A stretch of 64,000 bases of DNA from Ornithobacterium rhinotracheale (GTDB taxonomy: Bacteria; Bacteroidota; Bacteroidia; Flavobacteriales; Weeksellaceae), in contig NZ_CP094846.1 in the NCBI RefSeq assembly GCF_022832975.1, positions 1,027,501 through 1,091,500 on the forward strand, written 5' to 3'. The notes below the pieces were generated by a model. It was not told the DNA's origin. It ran no database searches and saw only the letters and a list, made by a program, of their open reading frames with translations. The position numbers and the translations under genes are program-made. Shown here one piece after another: positions 52,879 through 61,857 of the stretch (its first letter is position 1; each line of letters opens with the position of its first letter).

Positions 52879-53355
52879 ATGAAAGAATGGAATTTTAAAT
52901 ATGAAGTCTTTTCATCAGAGGATGAGCTAAATGCTCAAGAGCAGATGTTGCTGGAAAAAGCTAAAGATGCTAAAGACAGAGCTTATGCTCCTTATTCCAA
53001 ATTTCAAGTAGGCTGTTCGTTATTATTAAGTAATGGCGAAGTTTTTACTGGAAATAATCAGGAAAACGCTGCTTATCCTAGCGGATTATGTGCAGAGCGT
53101 GTTGCTATTTTTGCGGCAAAAAGCCAATATCCAGATGCGGTGGTGAAAAAGATTTTTATCACCACAAGTGCCGAAAATATGAAAGAGGCAATATCTCCAT
53201 GTGGATCGTGTAGGCAAGTTTTGGTAGAATATGAGAAAAATCAATTTTCTAAGATAGAAATCTATTTTCAGGGAGCAGAAGCCCAAATAATCAAGCTGTT
53301 TAGTGTTTGCGATTTGTTGCCATTTACATTTCATTCCGAGATGTTGGGGGAATAG
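52879..53355 (+). CDS. cdd: Cytidine deaminase
   Basis: Deaminates cytidine and deoxycytidine to (deoxy)uridine. The 158-residue protein carries the zinc site CAERVAIFAA (Cys and catalytic Glu) and PCGSCRQVL (two Cys), with AYAPYSKFQVGCSLL and NGEVFTGNNQENAAYP before it. It is longer than the ~130-residue tetrameric type by a ~25-residue N-terminal extension. It connects to udk and the UraA-like permease in pyrimidine salvage. It is upstream of pdhA but separated by that gene's promoter. Confidence 0.94.
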   Translation: MKEWNFKYEVFSSEDELNAQEQMLLEKAKDAKDRAYAPYSKFQVGCSLLLSNGEVFTGNNQENAAYPSGLCAERVAIFAAKSQYPDAVVKKIFITTSAENMKEAISPCGSCRQVLVEYEKNQFSKIEIYFQGAEAQIIKLFSVCDLLPFTFHSEMLGE

Positions 53356-53357
53356 TT

Positions 53358-53388
53358 TTGTAGTTTTAAACCTAAAAGCGTAAATTTG
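53358..53388 (+). promoter_or_regulatory. Promoter of pdhA-pdhC
   Basis: TTG (53358-53360), a 20-bp spacer and exact -7 box TAAATTTG (53381-53388) lie 42 bp before the pdhA ATG. One of the best promoter matches in the window. Confidence 0.7.
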
Positions 53389-53429
53389 TGCGATTATATA
53401 AACAATTGTAAAAGTTATACATAAATAAT

Positions 53430-54434
53430 ATGAAAGAGATAACCAAAGAGACCTACTTAAAGTGGTTCGAGGAAATGACCTTCTGGAGACGATTTGAAGA
53501 CAAATGTCGTTCCATGTATTTGAAACAAAAAATTAGAGGCTTTTTGCACTTATATAATGGGCAAGAGGCGATTCCTGCAGGTCTTATGCAGGTAATGGAC
53601 ATGGGGAAAGATAAGATGATTACAGCTTATCGTTGTCATGTTTTACCAATGGCTATGGGGGTAGACCCAAAAAGAATTATGGCTGAACTCTTTGGGAAGG
53701 TAGATGGGACTTCTCATGGTATGGGAGGTTCTATGCACGTGTTTAGCAAAGAACATAACTTTTTTGGAGGTCATGGTATCGTAGGTGGGCAAATTGCACT
53801 TGGTGCTGGTATTGCTTTCGCAGATAAATATTTTGAAAGAGATGGTGTTACTTTCTGTTTCATGGGAGACGGTGCTACAAGACAAGGTTCCTTACACGAA
53901 ACATTCAACATGGCGATGAACTGGAAATTGCCAGTAGTTTTCATTTGTGAAAACAACCAATATGCAATGGGTACTAGTGTTAAGAGAACTGCCAACCACG
54001 AAGATATTTATAAACTAGCAGATGGGTATGAAATGCCTTCTCAACCAGTAGACGGCATGGACCCTGTAAAAGTGGCAGAAGCAGCTTATGAGGCAATTGA
54101 AAGAGCAAGACGCGGAGACGGGCCTACTTTCTTAGATATTAAAACTTACCGATACAGAGGGCACTCAATGTCTGATGCTGAACCTTACAGAACTAAAGAA
54201 GAGGTAAATAAATACAAAGAGCAAGATCCAATTTTACTTGTTCAACACAGAATTTTAGAAAACGGATGGGCGACTGAAGAAGAGTTGAACAAAATTACCG
54301 ACGAGCAAATCAAAAAAGTAGACGAGTGTGTTGATTTTGCAGAAAAATCTCCATTCCCAGAAGTAGAACAAATCTACTCTATGGTTTACGAACAAGAAAA
54401 TTATCCATTCTTAGACAAAGTAGAAAATCAATAA
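53430..54434 (+). CDS. pdhA: Pyruvate dehydrogenase E1 component, alpha subunit
   Basis: The ThDP-binding subunit of the heterotetrameric E1. The 334-residue protein has the ThDP/Mg motif GDGATRQGSLHETFNMAMNW through ENNQYAMGTS, the phosphorylation-loop-like RYRGHSMSDAEPYRTKEEV, and GQEAIPAGLMQ. It lies 4 bp before pdhC. The E1-beta gene is not in this window; in Bacteroidota it is often elsewhere. Branched-chain oxoacid E1 is the main alternative, but linkage to a double-lipoyl E2 favours pyruvate. Confidence 0.93.
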   Translation: MKEITKETYLKWFEEMTFWRRFEDKCRSMYLKQKIRGFLHLYNGQEAIPAGLMQVMDMGKDKMITAYRCHVLPMAMGVDPKRIMAELFGKVDGTSHGMGGSMHVFSKEHNFFGGHGIVGGQIALGAGIAFADKYFERDGVTFCFMGDGATRQGSLHETFNMAMNWKLPVVFICENNQYAMGTSVKRTANHEDIYKLADGYEMPSQPVDGMDPVKVAEAAYEAIERARRGDGPTFLDIKTYRYRGHSMSDAEPYRTKEEVNKYKEQDPILLVQHRILENGWATEEELNKITDEQIKKVDECVDFAEKSPFPEVEQIYSMVYEQENYPFLDKVENQ

Positions 54435-54438
54435 AACT

Positions 54439-56052
54439 ATGGCTGAAATTATAAAAATGCCAAGATTGAGCGATACCATGGAAGAAGGTAAAGTGGAATC
54501 TTGGAACAAAAAAGTAGGAGATAAAGTATCATACGGCGACATCTTAGCCGAAATCGAAACAGATAAAGCAGTTCAAGAATTTGAAACAGATGTAGAAGGT
54601 ACTCTTTTATACATCGGAGTAGAGGCTGGTCAAGCAGCACCAGTTGATAGTATTTTAGCTATCATCGGTGCAGAAGGCGAAGACATCAGCGGTTTGGTAA
54701 GCGGTGGAGGTGCTAACCAATCAGCGTCAGCTCAAGAAGCTGTTGCTCCTGCAGAAGAACCACAAGCGGAAGCTGCACCAGCGGCTGAAGTTCCAGGAAA
54801 TGTAACTATCGTTTCTATGCCAAGATTGAGCGATACCATGGAAGAAGGTAAAGTAGAATCTTGGAACAAAAAAGTAGGAGATAAAGTATCATACGGCGAC
54901 ATCTTAGCCGAAATCGAAACGGATAAAGCGGTTCAAGAATTTGAAACAGATGTAGAAGGTACTTTATTATATATAGGTGTAGAAGCTGGGCAATCAGCAC
55001 CAGTTGATAGCATTTTGGCAATCATCGGACCTGAAGGAACAGATGTTTCTGCAATCGTAGGAGGTGGTGGTGCAAAACCAGCTGCTAAAGCGGAAGCTCC
55101 AAAAGCTGAAGCACCTAAGCAAGCTGCACCAGCACAAGAGAAAAAAGAAACTCCAGCTCCTGCTGCTCCAAAAGCACAAGCTACCAACAATTTAGGTAGA
55201 GTATTTATTTCTCCATTGGCTAAAAAATTGGCTGATGAAAAAGGATACGATATCAATCAAATTCAAGGTACAGGAGACAACGGAAGAATCATCAAAAAAG
55301 ATGTTGAAAACTTTACACCACAAACTGCTGCTGCTAAGCCAGCTGTTGCTGGTCCAGTTGCATTGGAAGTAGGAGAAGATACTGTAATCCCTAACTCTCA
55401 AATGAGAAAAGTGATTGCTAAGCGTCTTTCTGAAAGTAAATTTACAGCACCACACTACTACTTAACCATTGAAGTAGATATGGATAACGTGATGGCAGCT
55501 CGTAAGCAAATCAACCAAATTCCAAATACAAAAGTATCTTTCAACGATATCGTATTGAAAGCTACTGCCATGGCTGTGAAAAAACACCCAGTGGTAAATT
55601 CAACTTGGAAAGATAACGAAATCGTACAATACGCTGCTGTAAACATCGGTGTTGCAGTTGCTGTTCCAGATGGGCTTGTAGTACCTGTAGTGAAAAATAC
55701 AGATTTAAAATCATTATCTCAAATTTCTGCTGAGGTAAAAGATTTAGCTACAAGATCAAGAGATAGAAAAATCAAAGCTGATGAGATGGAAGGTTCTACC
55801 TTTACAGTTTCTAACCTAGGAGCTTACGGTGTAGAAAGCTTTACATCAATCATCAATCAGCCAAACTCTTGTATCCTTTCTGTGGGGGCGATTGTAGAAA
55901 AACCAGTTGTTAAAAACGGACAAATCGTAGTTGGTCATACAATGAAACTTTGTTTAGCTTGCGACCACAGAACTGTGGACGGAGCAACTGGAAGTACTTT
56001 CCTACAAACTTTAAAACAATACTTAGAGACTCCAATGTCTATGCTTGTGTAG
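54439..56052 (+). CDS. pdhC: Pyruvate dehydrogenase E2 (dihydrolipoamide acetyltransferase), two lipoyl domains
   Basis: The core acetyltransferase of the complex, 537 residues. Two lipoyl domains (about 1-78 and 121-198) carry lipoylatable K43 and K163 in EIETDKAVQEFE. Ala/Pro/Glu-rich linkers follow each. The E1/E3-binding domain (about 255-292, FISPLAKKLADEKGYD) precedes the catalytic domain, whose active site is DHRTVDGATG near the C-terminus. The two lipoyl domains are almost identical even at DNA level (see repeat). It is read with pdhA; its E3 partner is lpdA at 40 kb. Confidence 0.95.
   Translation: MAEIIKMPRLSDTMEEGKVESWNKKVGDKVSYGDILAEIETDKAVQEFETDVEGTLLYIGVEAGQAAPVDSILAIIGAEGEDISGLVSGGGANQSASAQEAVAPAEEPQAEAAPAAEVPGNVTIVSMPRLSDTMEEGKVESWNKKVGDKVSYGDILAEIETDKAVQEFETDVEGTLLYIGVEAGQSAPVDSILAIIGPEGTDVSAIVGGGGAKPAAKAEAPKAEAPKQAAPAQEKKETPAPAAPKAQATNNLGRVFISPLAKKLADEKGYDINQIQGTGDNGRIIKKDVENFTPQTAAAKPAVAGPVALEVGEDTVIPNSQMRKVIAKRLSESKFTAPHYYLTIEVDMDNVMAARKQINQIPNTKVSFNDIVLKATAMAVKKHPVVNSTWKDNEIVQYAAVNIGVAVAVPDGLVVPVVKNTDLKSLSQISAEVKDLATRSRDRKIKADEMEGSTFTVSNLGAYGVESFTSIINQPNSCILSVGAIVEKPVVKNGQIVVGHTMKLCLACDHRTVDGATGSTFLQTLKQYLETPMSMLV
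54457..55028. repeat. Near-identical tandem lipoyl-domain DNA repeat in pdhC
   Basis: Positions 54457-54603 and 54817-54963 align at exactly 360 bp offset with only three differences in 147 bp (at 54495, 54561 and 54570). Similarity then decays to about 54668/55028. All three differences are at third codon positions. Confidence 0.92.
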
Positions 56053-56157
56053 TTTTAAGTATTAATTATACCCAAAAGAGCAGTGCTTATTGTGCTGCTC
56101 TTTTTTTATGATTAAAGAATTTGGAGCTAAAATCAAAATTTTAATTATTTTAGCCAA

Positions 56158-56832
56158 ATGAAAAAACTATTTCAAGTTTTAAAAAAGGTATTTTTATCGA
56201 TTTTATTATTTTTCGTATTGTATTTTGTTGCAGTACTAATCGGAGGGAATATAAAGTGCAATACTGATCATCATTCAGCAGGGGAAGTAACGATTTATCT
56301 GCTCAGCAATGGTGTGCATACAGATTTTGTGGTGCCAATAAAAAATGAAATATATGATTGGCAAACGCTAATTTCTCCAGAGGACACCAAGGGAGGTTAT
56401 CGTGATTATACCTATGTAGCAATCGGCTGGGGAAACAAAGGTTTTTATATGGAAATCCCAACATGGAGTGATTTAACGCCGAGGATTGCTGCCCGTGCAG
56501 CTTTTGGAATAGGCGGAACAGCAATGCATACCACTTATTATAAAAATATAGTGCCAGATGGCAAGGAAACAATCGAAGTTAAAATTAGCAAAGCTGAATA
56601 TAAAAAATTAGTAGATAAAATTGTAAATTCCTTTCAACTGCAAAATGGCAAATCGATTCAAATAAAAACCGATGCAACATATGATATAGATGATGCCTTT
56701 TATGAAGCCAAAGGAAAATACAGTGTTTTTTACACCTGCAATACATGGCTTAATCAAGTGTTGAAAGAGGTGGGGCTACCCTCTTGTTCATGGGCAGTTT
56801 TGTCAAATGATATAATGAAAGTTTACCAATAA
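56158..56832 (+). CDS. TIGR02117/DUF2459 family protein
   Basis: A 224-residue protein with one N-terminal membrane helix (about 10-30) and an extracytoplasmic domain. Conserved features of the family are YLLSNGVHTDFVVPI, YVAIGWGNKGFYMEIPTW, and a C-terminal YTCNTWLNQVLKEVGLP. His, Cys and Asn in these motifs suggest an NlpC/peptidase-like or permuted papain-like fold, but no activity is established. It is two bases from the next gene. Confidence 0.82.
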   Translation: MKKLFQVLKKVFLSILLFFVLYFVAVLIGGNIKCNTDHHSAGEVTIYLLSNGVHTDFVVPIKNEIYDWQTLISPEDTKGGYRDYTYVAIGWGNKGFYMEIPTWSDLTPRIAARAAFGIGGTAMHTTYYKNIVPDGKETIEVKISKAEYKKLVDKIVNSFQLQNGKSIQIKTDATYDIDDAFYEAKGKYSVFYTCNTWLNQVLKEVGLPSCSWAVLSNDIMKVYQ

Positions 56833-56834
56833 CG

Positions 56835-57155
56835 ATGTTGAAATATTTTAAGAACTTACCAAAAGATAAGCTGATAAAGCAATTCAAAGCGGCATGCATT
56901 GCCGAGGGCATTACCTGTATTTTACTATATTTAGTAGCCATGCCCATCAAGTACCAATGGGGTATTTTCTGGCAAATGATTCCTATCGGGATTTTGCATG
57001 GAATCATGTTTACTTGGTATTTGTTGCTTATAAACGATGTAAGGAAAGCGCTCAATTGGGATGATGAAGACTTTGTTTTTGCCATATTAGCGGCATTTTT
57101 TCCCTTTGCAAGTTTTTGGGTAGAAGTGGATTTGGTGAAAAAAAGAATGGAATAA
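56835..57155 (+). CDS. DUF3817 small integral membrane protein
   Basis: A 106-residue inner-membrane protein with about three helices. Family features are AACIAEGITCILLYLVAMPIKY, the His in PIGILHGIMFTWYLLL, and the end ILAAFFPFASFWVEVDLVKK. The domain is common in Bacteroidota and Actinobacteria and has no assigned function. It follows the DUF2459 gene by two bases and is probably co-transcribed with it. Confidence 0.85.
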   Translation: MLKYFKNLPKDKLIKQFKAACIAEGITCILLYLVAMPIKYQWGIFWQMIPIGILHGIMFTWYLLLINDVRKALNWDDEDFVFAILAAFFPFASFWVEVDLVKKRME

Positions 57156-57190
57156 GCTTAAGAATATTTTTTATTTTCAAAAATAAATCT

Positions 57191-57198
57191 TAGCTTTG
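57191..57198 (+). promoter_or_regulatory. -7 element of the rplU-rpmA promoter
   Basis: TAGCTTTG, an exact match 31 bp before the rplU ATG. No well-placed TTG is visible. Confidence 0.5.
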
Positions 57199-57229
57199 CA
57201 GTCCGAAATTTTATAAAAATTATATAGAA

Positions 57230-57838
57230 ATGTACGCAATTATAGAGATAGCCGGGCTTCAATACAAAGTTGAGCAAGACCAGCAGTTGTATGTGAACCG
57301 TTTGAAAGGAGAAGCAGGAGAAACAATCGTTTTAGACAAAGTGCTTTTAACTGATAATGGTAGCGTAACTGTAGGCGCCCCAGTTATAGATGGTTTAACC
57401 GTTGAGGCAAAAATCGTTGAACATGTAAAAGGAGACAAAGTTGTAGTCTTTAAAAAGAAAAGAAGAAAAGGATATAAAAAGAAAACAGGTTTTCGTGCTT
57501 CATTAACTAAAATTGAAATTCTTTCAATTGGAGGAGTAAAAGGTGAAAAACCAGTTAAAAAAGCAAAAGCTACATCTGCCAAAGCTAAAAAAGATGATTT
57601 AACAATCGTGGAAGGAATTGGACCAAAAGTTCAAGAATTATTCAACGAGAATGGAATCAATACTCTTGAAGAATTGGCTGCTAAAAAATCAGAAGAATTA
57701 AAAGCTATCCTTGAACCAAAAGGAGGAATCTACGCTGCTATGGACACAGAAACTTGGCCAAAGCAAGCACAAATGGCTGCCGAAGGTAAAATCGAAGAGC
57801 TTAAGGCTTGGCAAGATGAGCTTAAAGGTGGTAAATAA
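57230..57838 (+). CDS. rplU: 50S ribosomal protein L21 (bL21) with C-terminal helix-hairpin-helix extension
   Basis: A large-subunit protein, 202 residues against ~103 for standard L21. Residues 1-105 are canonical (MYAIIEIAGLQYKVEQDQQLY, KKKRRKGYKKKTGFRASLT). A Lys/Ala linker leads to an extra domain (about 123-202) with DDLTIVEGIGPKVQELFNEN, a helix-hairpin-helix 'GIGPK' motif like those in nucleic-acid-binding proteins. I recall such long L21 proteins in other Flavobacteriia. The extension's role is unknown. rpmA follows 32 bp downstream. Confidence 0.94.
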   Translation: MYAIIEIAGLQYKVEQDQQLYVNRLKGEAGETIVLDKVLLTDNGSVTVGAPVIDGLTVEAKIVEHVKGDKVVVFKKKRRKGYKKKTGFRASLTKIEILSIGGVKGEKPVKKAKATSAKAKKDDLTIVEGIGPKVQELFNENGINTLEELAAKKSEELKAILEPKGGIYAAMDTETWPKQAQMAAEGKIEELKAWQDELKGGK

Positions 57839-57870
57839 TAAAACAACTTAATCTAAAAAACTAAACTAAA

Positions 57871-58131
57871 ATGGCACACAAGAAAGGAGTTGGTAGTTCT
57901 AAAAACGGTCGTGAATCAGAATCTAAACGCCTTGGCGTAAAAATATTTGGTGGACAAAACGCAGTTGCGGGTAATATTATCGTGCGTCAGCGTGGAACTA
58001 AACACCATCCAGGTAACAATGTAGGAATCGGAAAAGATCACACATTATTTGCTTTGGTAAATGGTAAAGTAGTTTTTACTAAAAAGAGAGACAATCGTTC
58101 ATATGTATCGGTTGAGCCGTATGTAGACTAA
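57871..58131 (+). CDS. rpmA: 50S ribosomal protein L27 (bL27)
   Basis: An 86-residue protein of the peptidyl-transferase region. It begins [20 protein letters not shown] and includes [22 protein letters not shown]. The N-terminus starts directly with the functional AHKKG, so there is no cleavable leader of the Firmicutes type. Encoded with rplU, as is usual. Confidence 0.97.
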   Translation: MAHKKGVGSSKNGRESESKRLGVKIFGGQNAVAGNIIVRQRGTKHHPGNNVGIGKDHTLFALVNGKVVFTKKRDNRSYVSVEPYVD

Positions 58132-58154
58132 TTACTACTAACTATAAAAAAGTC

Positions 58155-58186
58155 AATAGCCACTCCGCAAAGAGTGGCTATTTTTG
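58155..58186 (+). terminator. Terminator after rpmA
   Basis: An 11-bp perfect stem (58155-58165 with 58172-58182) then T residues, 23 bp past the stop. Confidence 0.88.
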
Positions 58187-58217
58187 TATCGTTTCATGTA
58201 GAAATTAATTATATTTG
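58184..58217 (+). promoter_or_regulatory. Promoter of menB
   Basis: TTG (58184-58186), 23 bp, then exact -7 box TATATTTG (58210-58217), 13 bp before the ATG. The TTG overlaps the T tail of the rpmA terminator. Confidence 0.55.
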
Positions 58218-58230
58218 AAAAAAATTAAAT

Positions 58231-59076
58231 ATGAGTACAATTAACTGGGAAAATGTTGAAAAATTTAATTTTACCGATATTACCTACAAAAAATGTAATG
58301 GCGTAGCAAGAATTGCATTCAATCGTCCAGAGGTGAGAAATGCGTTTCGTCCAAGAACCACCGCTGAGTTGTTGCAAGCTTTCCATGATGTGCAAGAAGA
58401 TACTTCAATTGGTGTGGTTTTGTTGAGCTCCGAAGGGCCTTCGCCCAAAGATGGCGTTTATTCTTTCTGCAGCGGTGGCGACCAAAAGGCGAGGGGCAAA
58501 GAAGGTTATGTGGGAGACGATGGCTATCATCGTTTAAATATATTAGATGTTCAGCGTTTGATTCGTTTTATGCCAAAAGCAGTGATTTGCGTTGTCAATG
58601 GTTGGGCTGTAGGTGGCGGGCATAGCTTGCATGTGGTGTGCGACATGACTTTGGCGAGCAAGGAGCACGCAATTTTCAAACAAACCGATGCCGATGTTAC
58701 AAGTTTTGATGGTGGATATGGTTCAGCTTATTTGGCTAAAATGGTAGGGCAGAAGCGTGCTAGGGAAATTTTCTTTTTAGGTAGAAATTATTCGGCGCAA
58801 GAAGCTTATGAAATGGGTATGGTCAATGCTGTGGTGCCGCACGACGAGCTAGAAGATACGGCGTATGAATGGGCACAAGAAATTTTGGCTAAATCTCCAA
58901 TTTCAATCAAAATGTTGAAATTTGCAATGAACCTAACCGATGACGGAATGGTGGGGCAGCAAGTTTTTGCAGGCGAAGCTACTCGCTTGGCGTATATGAC
59001 AGAGGAGGCAAAAGAAGGTCGCGATGCATTCCTTGAAAAACGCAAACCGAATTTCGAGAAAAAATGGATTCCATAG
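58231..59076 (+). CDS. menB: 1,4-dihydroxy-2-naphthoyl-CoA synthase
   Basis: The crotonase-fold enzyme that closes the second ring of the menaquinone head group from o-succinylbenzoyl-CoA. The 281-residue protein has RIAFNRPEVRNAFRPRT, FCSGGDQKARGKEGY (oxyanion and substrate loop), VVNGWAVGGGHSLHVVCDM, and the Asp/Tyr region TSFDGGYGSAYLAKMVGQKRA. The QKAR and long loop separate MenB from general enoyl-CoA hydratases. It partners with menA at 39 kb. Single gene with its own promoter. Confidence 0.95.
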   Translation: MSTINWENVEKFNFTDITYKKCNGVARIAFNRPEVRNAFRPRTTAELLQAFHDVQEDTSIGVVLLSSEGPSPKDGVYSFCSGGDQKARGKEGYVGDDGYHRLNILDVQRLIRFMPKAVICVVNGWAVGGGHSLHVVCDMTLASKEHAIFKQTDADVTSFDGGYGSAYLAKMVGQKRAREIFFLGRNYSAQEAYEMGMVNAVVPHDELEDTAYEWAQEILAKSPISIKMLKFAMNLTDDGMVGQQVFAGEATRLAYMTEEAKEGRDAFLEKRKPNFEKKWIP

Positions 59077-59101
59077 GAATTTTAGATTTTTAGATAATTA
59101 A

Positions 59102-59138
59102 AAAACCGTTTCAAAATCATTTTTTTTGAAACGGTTTT
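59102..59138. terminator. Bidirectional terminator between menB and malQ
   Basis: A 15-bp perfect stem (59102-59116 with 59124-59138) with flanking A and T serves both converging genes. Confidence 0.88.
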
Positions 59139-59144
59139 CTGTTT

Positions 59145-61802
59145 TTAAGCTCTTTTGCAATCGATGTGAAGTTTTCGAAGTTTATTGCTAAAGGTTTCGT
59201 CTTTCAATAGTGTTTCGATGTTTATATGCATTCTGTATTTCCATTTGTGAGGATATACAGATGGGATATTGATTCGCTCATCATCTTCGTTCGGATTGCG
59301 AAATTGTTCATCGATTCCTAAAAATTCTTGCAATGGAACCACACAAAGCATTGCAGGAGAATACAAATGCTGATGCAAAATTTCTTCTTGCAACTCAGGC
59401 GATAGTTCCTCCGGAGCTTTTCCGCTATGCCCCATTAAATTATTATAGAAAAATTGTGTATTTTCCTTATTTTCTCGCCACCATTGTCTCAGCGTGCTCG
59501 TGTCGTGCGATGATGGAGAAACCACGCATAAATAAGGCGCATCTGCAGGGTGCGAAAAACGCTCGCCGTAAATTTTAGGCATACGCTGCACCTCGAGCGA
59601 CAAAATGGCCAAATCGTTCATTACTTGAGGGACTACGCTTGGCACCATGCCCAAATCTTCGCCACATGTAAGCATTTCACTTGCTTGTTTTAATGCTGGT
59701 AGTTTTTCTAAACCTTTTTCTTTCCAGAAAAATTCCTGTTTGTGGTAGAAATAATCTTCGTGCAATTGGCTCAGAATAATCTGTTGCCCCACGGGTAGGG
59801 ATTTATAATTTTCGGTGTCAAACAAAGCAAATCTCGGATGAACTGCCTCGTCATTTTTATCATCTTTTATGAAAAGCACATTTGCTATTAAATCATACAA
59901 AAGTGTAGTTTTAGGATTGTCATACCCTAAGGCTTTTTCGATTTTTCTTTGGGTATTAAATTCAGTTTTAAAATTAAAAGTTTCGCCATTTTTCACGAAG
60001 AAAGCTTCAATTATATCATCGGTTTCCTCTCCGAAAATTTTAGCTAAAATCTCTTGCGTTATGTACGGTTCATACAATCTTTCTATTGGTAAATCCACGC
60101 CTTTAGCTCTCAAATCATTTAAAGTAAACGGAATAGCAGGTTCAAACTTGCCTAAAATTCCTTGCACCTGCTCAGCTGGAATTTCCCAAATTCTGAAAAA
60201 ACCTAAAATATGATCGATTCGGTAGGCATCGAAATAAGTTTGCATAAATTGCAATCTCTTTTTCCACCATTCAAAATTGGTTTCTTTGAGTTTTTCCCAG
60301 TTATAAGTTGGGAATTCCCAGTTTTGCCCCGTTACCGCAAAGGCATCTGGTGGCGCACCCGCTTGCTGATTGGTATGGAACAATTCAGGGTTTGCCCAAG
60401 TTTCTACACTATTTCGGTAGACACCAATTGGCAAATCGCCTTTTATGGCAATTCCCATTTGGTGCAATTCTTTCACCGCAAGGCTCAGTTGCTCGTGCAA
60501 TTGCCATTGAACATAGCAGAATTTTAGCGTTTCGGCGTAAAACTGACTGTCTTTGGTGAAAAATTTATTTAAAGTTGATTTAGAAATCTTTTTAAATTTT
60601 CCCCATTGGCTGTGGTCTACAGTTTTGAAATGATCGCGTAACGCACAGAAAGCCGCATAAGGATAAAGCCATTCTTTGTTTTCAGCGATAAATTCGTTGA
60701 AATTCTTATTTTTTTCTAATTTTTTAAAGTGTTTTTGCACATATGCCGAAATAAATTTATTTTTAAAGGTATTTACTTCTTCGTATGAAACACCCACTTC
60801 TTGGCTTAATTTTTCTTTAGCTTTTTGAATGCTTTCGAGCTCTGCATTGGTAAGTTTATAATTTAATTTTTCCAAGCAAAGGTACATTGGGTGCAGTGCA
60901 AAAACTGAAATAGCCGCATAAGGATAGCAATCTGTCCAATCGTGTTTAGCCGTTGAATCATGAATTGGCAACAATTGAATCATCGAGAATCCCGCATTTT
61001 TACACCATTTTCCAAAAGGAATTAAATCTAAAAATTCACCCACGCCCAAATCTTGCTCACTTCTGAGCGAAAAAACAGGAATTGCCACGCCACTGCCACG
61101 ATAGCGTTTATCGGCAGGTTGTCTGAAATTATTATCGCTCACGATTACAAAATCTTCTTCTGATTGATTTGGTACTACCCAGCGATTTTCGCCTTCTTCG
61201 TAATACGAAATTTCTTGCGTTTCGGTGTTATAAACAGCGTATTTGTATGCGGTGTAATTATCTTCGGCCGATAAATCAACCTCTACACTCCATTTGCCAT
61301 CGCCTTGTGGATTGAGGAAAATTGCATTCTCTTCTTTCCAAAAACCTAAGCCATCGGCATCGCCCAAAATCACCAATTGCTCATTGGGATTAAAGAGCGG
61401 AAAAGTAATTTCAAAACGGTGTGTATTTTTCTTTAAAGCTCGTTTTTTCACTTTTTTAAGTTCAGGAAAAATGTTTTTAAAAAATAAAGTTGAGAGATTA
61501 AACTCTGGCATGCTTGGCGTGTTCCAAGAATCGTGTAAAATATGATTTTTACTTTTCAAAACGGGCGCAAAATGGCGGATTCCCCATTCTTCAGTCACGG
61601 AATTGTCTCGTTTATCTTTTAAAATATAGTGATAATCAAAATTTTTGTAAGGAACATCTATCTCGATCGCCCAAGTATCTTTGCCCACATATTGCATAGG
61701 CAAAGCGGTCTCGATGGTATTTCCTACATTTTTTAGGCTAGTAGAAAGATACAAATCTTGCCCTTCTACTGATTTGAAATTTAATAAAAAGCTTGTTTTC
61801 AA
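59145..61802 (-). CDS. malQ: 4-alpha-glucanotransferase (GH77) with two N-terminal starch-binding domains
   Basis: Disproportionates maltooligosaccharides in glycogen/maltose metabolism. The 885-residue protein has two CBM20-like modules (about 1-110 and 125-235; GDADGLGFWKEENAIFL) and a GH77 barrel. Barrel motifs are QLLPIHDSTAKHDWTDCYPY, IKGDLPIGVYRNSVETW, FDAYRIDHILGFFRIWEIP (catalytic Asp) and CGEDLGMVP (acid/base Glu). The likely start is TTG (61802, MKTSFLLNF): no in-frame ATG exists upstream, and the next one (residue 36) would cut into the first CBM. Cytoplasmic, no signal peptide. Confidence 0.93.
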   Translation of the reverse strand: MKTSFLLNFKSVEGQDLYLSTSLKNVGNTIETALPMQYVGKDTWAIEIDVPYKNFDYHYILKDKRDNSVTEEWGIRHFAPVLKSKNHILHDSWNTPSMPEFNLSTLFFKNIFPELKKVKKRALKKNTHRFEITFPLFNPNEQLVILGDADGLGFWKEENAIFLNPQGDGKWSVEVDLSAEDNYTAYKYAVYNTETQEISYYEEGENRWVVPNQSEEDFVIVSDNNFRQPADKRYRGSGVAIPVFSLRSEQDLGVGEFLDLIPFGKWCKNAGFSMIQLLPIHDSTAKHDWTDCYPYAAISVFALHPMYLCLEKLNYKLTNAELESIQKAKEKLSQEVGVSYEEVNTFKNKFISAYVQKHFKKLEKNKNFNEFIAENKEWLYPYAAFCALRDHFKTVDHSQWGKFKKISKSTLNKFFTKDSQFYAETLKFCYVQWQLHEQLSLAVKELHQMGIAIKGDLPIGVYRNSVETWANPELFHTNQQAGAPPDAFAVTGQNWEFPTYNWEKLKETNFEWWKKRLQFMQTYFDAYRIDHILGFFRIWEIPAEQVQGILGKFEPAIPFTLNDLRAKGVDLPIERLYEPYITQEILAKIFGEETDDIIEAFFVKNGETFNFKTEFNTQRKIEKALGYDNPKTTLLYDLIANVLFIKDDKNDEAVHPRFALFDTENYKSLPVGQQIILSQLHEDYFYHKQEFFWKEKGLEKLPALKQASEMLTCGEDLGMVPSVVPQVMNDLAILSLEVQRMPKIYGERFSHPADAPYLCVVSPSSHDTSTLRQWWRENKENTQFFYNNLMGHSGKAPEELSPELQEEILHQHLYSPAMLCVVPLQEFLGIDEQFRNPNEDDERINIPSVYPHKWKYRMHINIETLLKDETFSNKLRKLHIDCKRA

Positions 61803-61857
61803 AATAAATATTTTGGCACAAGTTAATAAATTTATACTAAATAGAATTATAATTTTT

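Noticed and set aside
53430-56052. Apparent loss of pyruvate dehydrogenase E1-beta
   Set aside because: There is no remnant between pdhA and pdhC, and E1-beta is commonly encoded at a separate site in Bacteroidota. Absence from the window is not evidence of loss.
57259-57582. Long minus-strand ORFs opposite rplU, dnaE, gyrA, lpdA and others
   Set aside because: They mirror the codon structure of well-identified genes on the other strand and show no motifs of their own.
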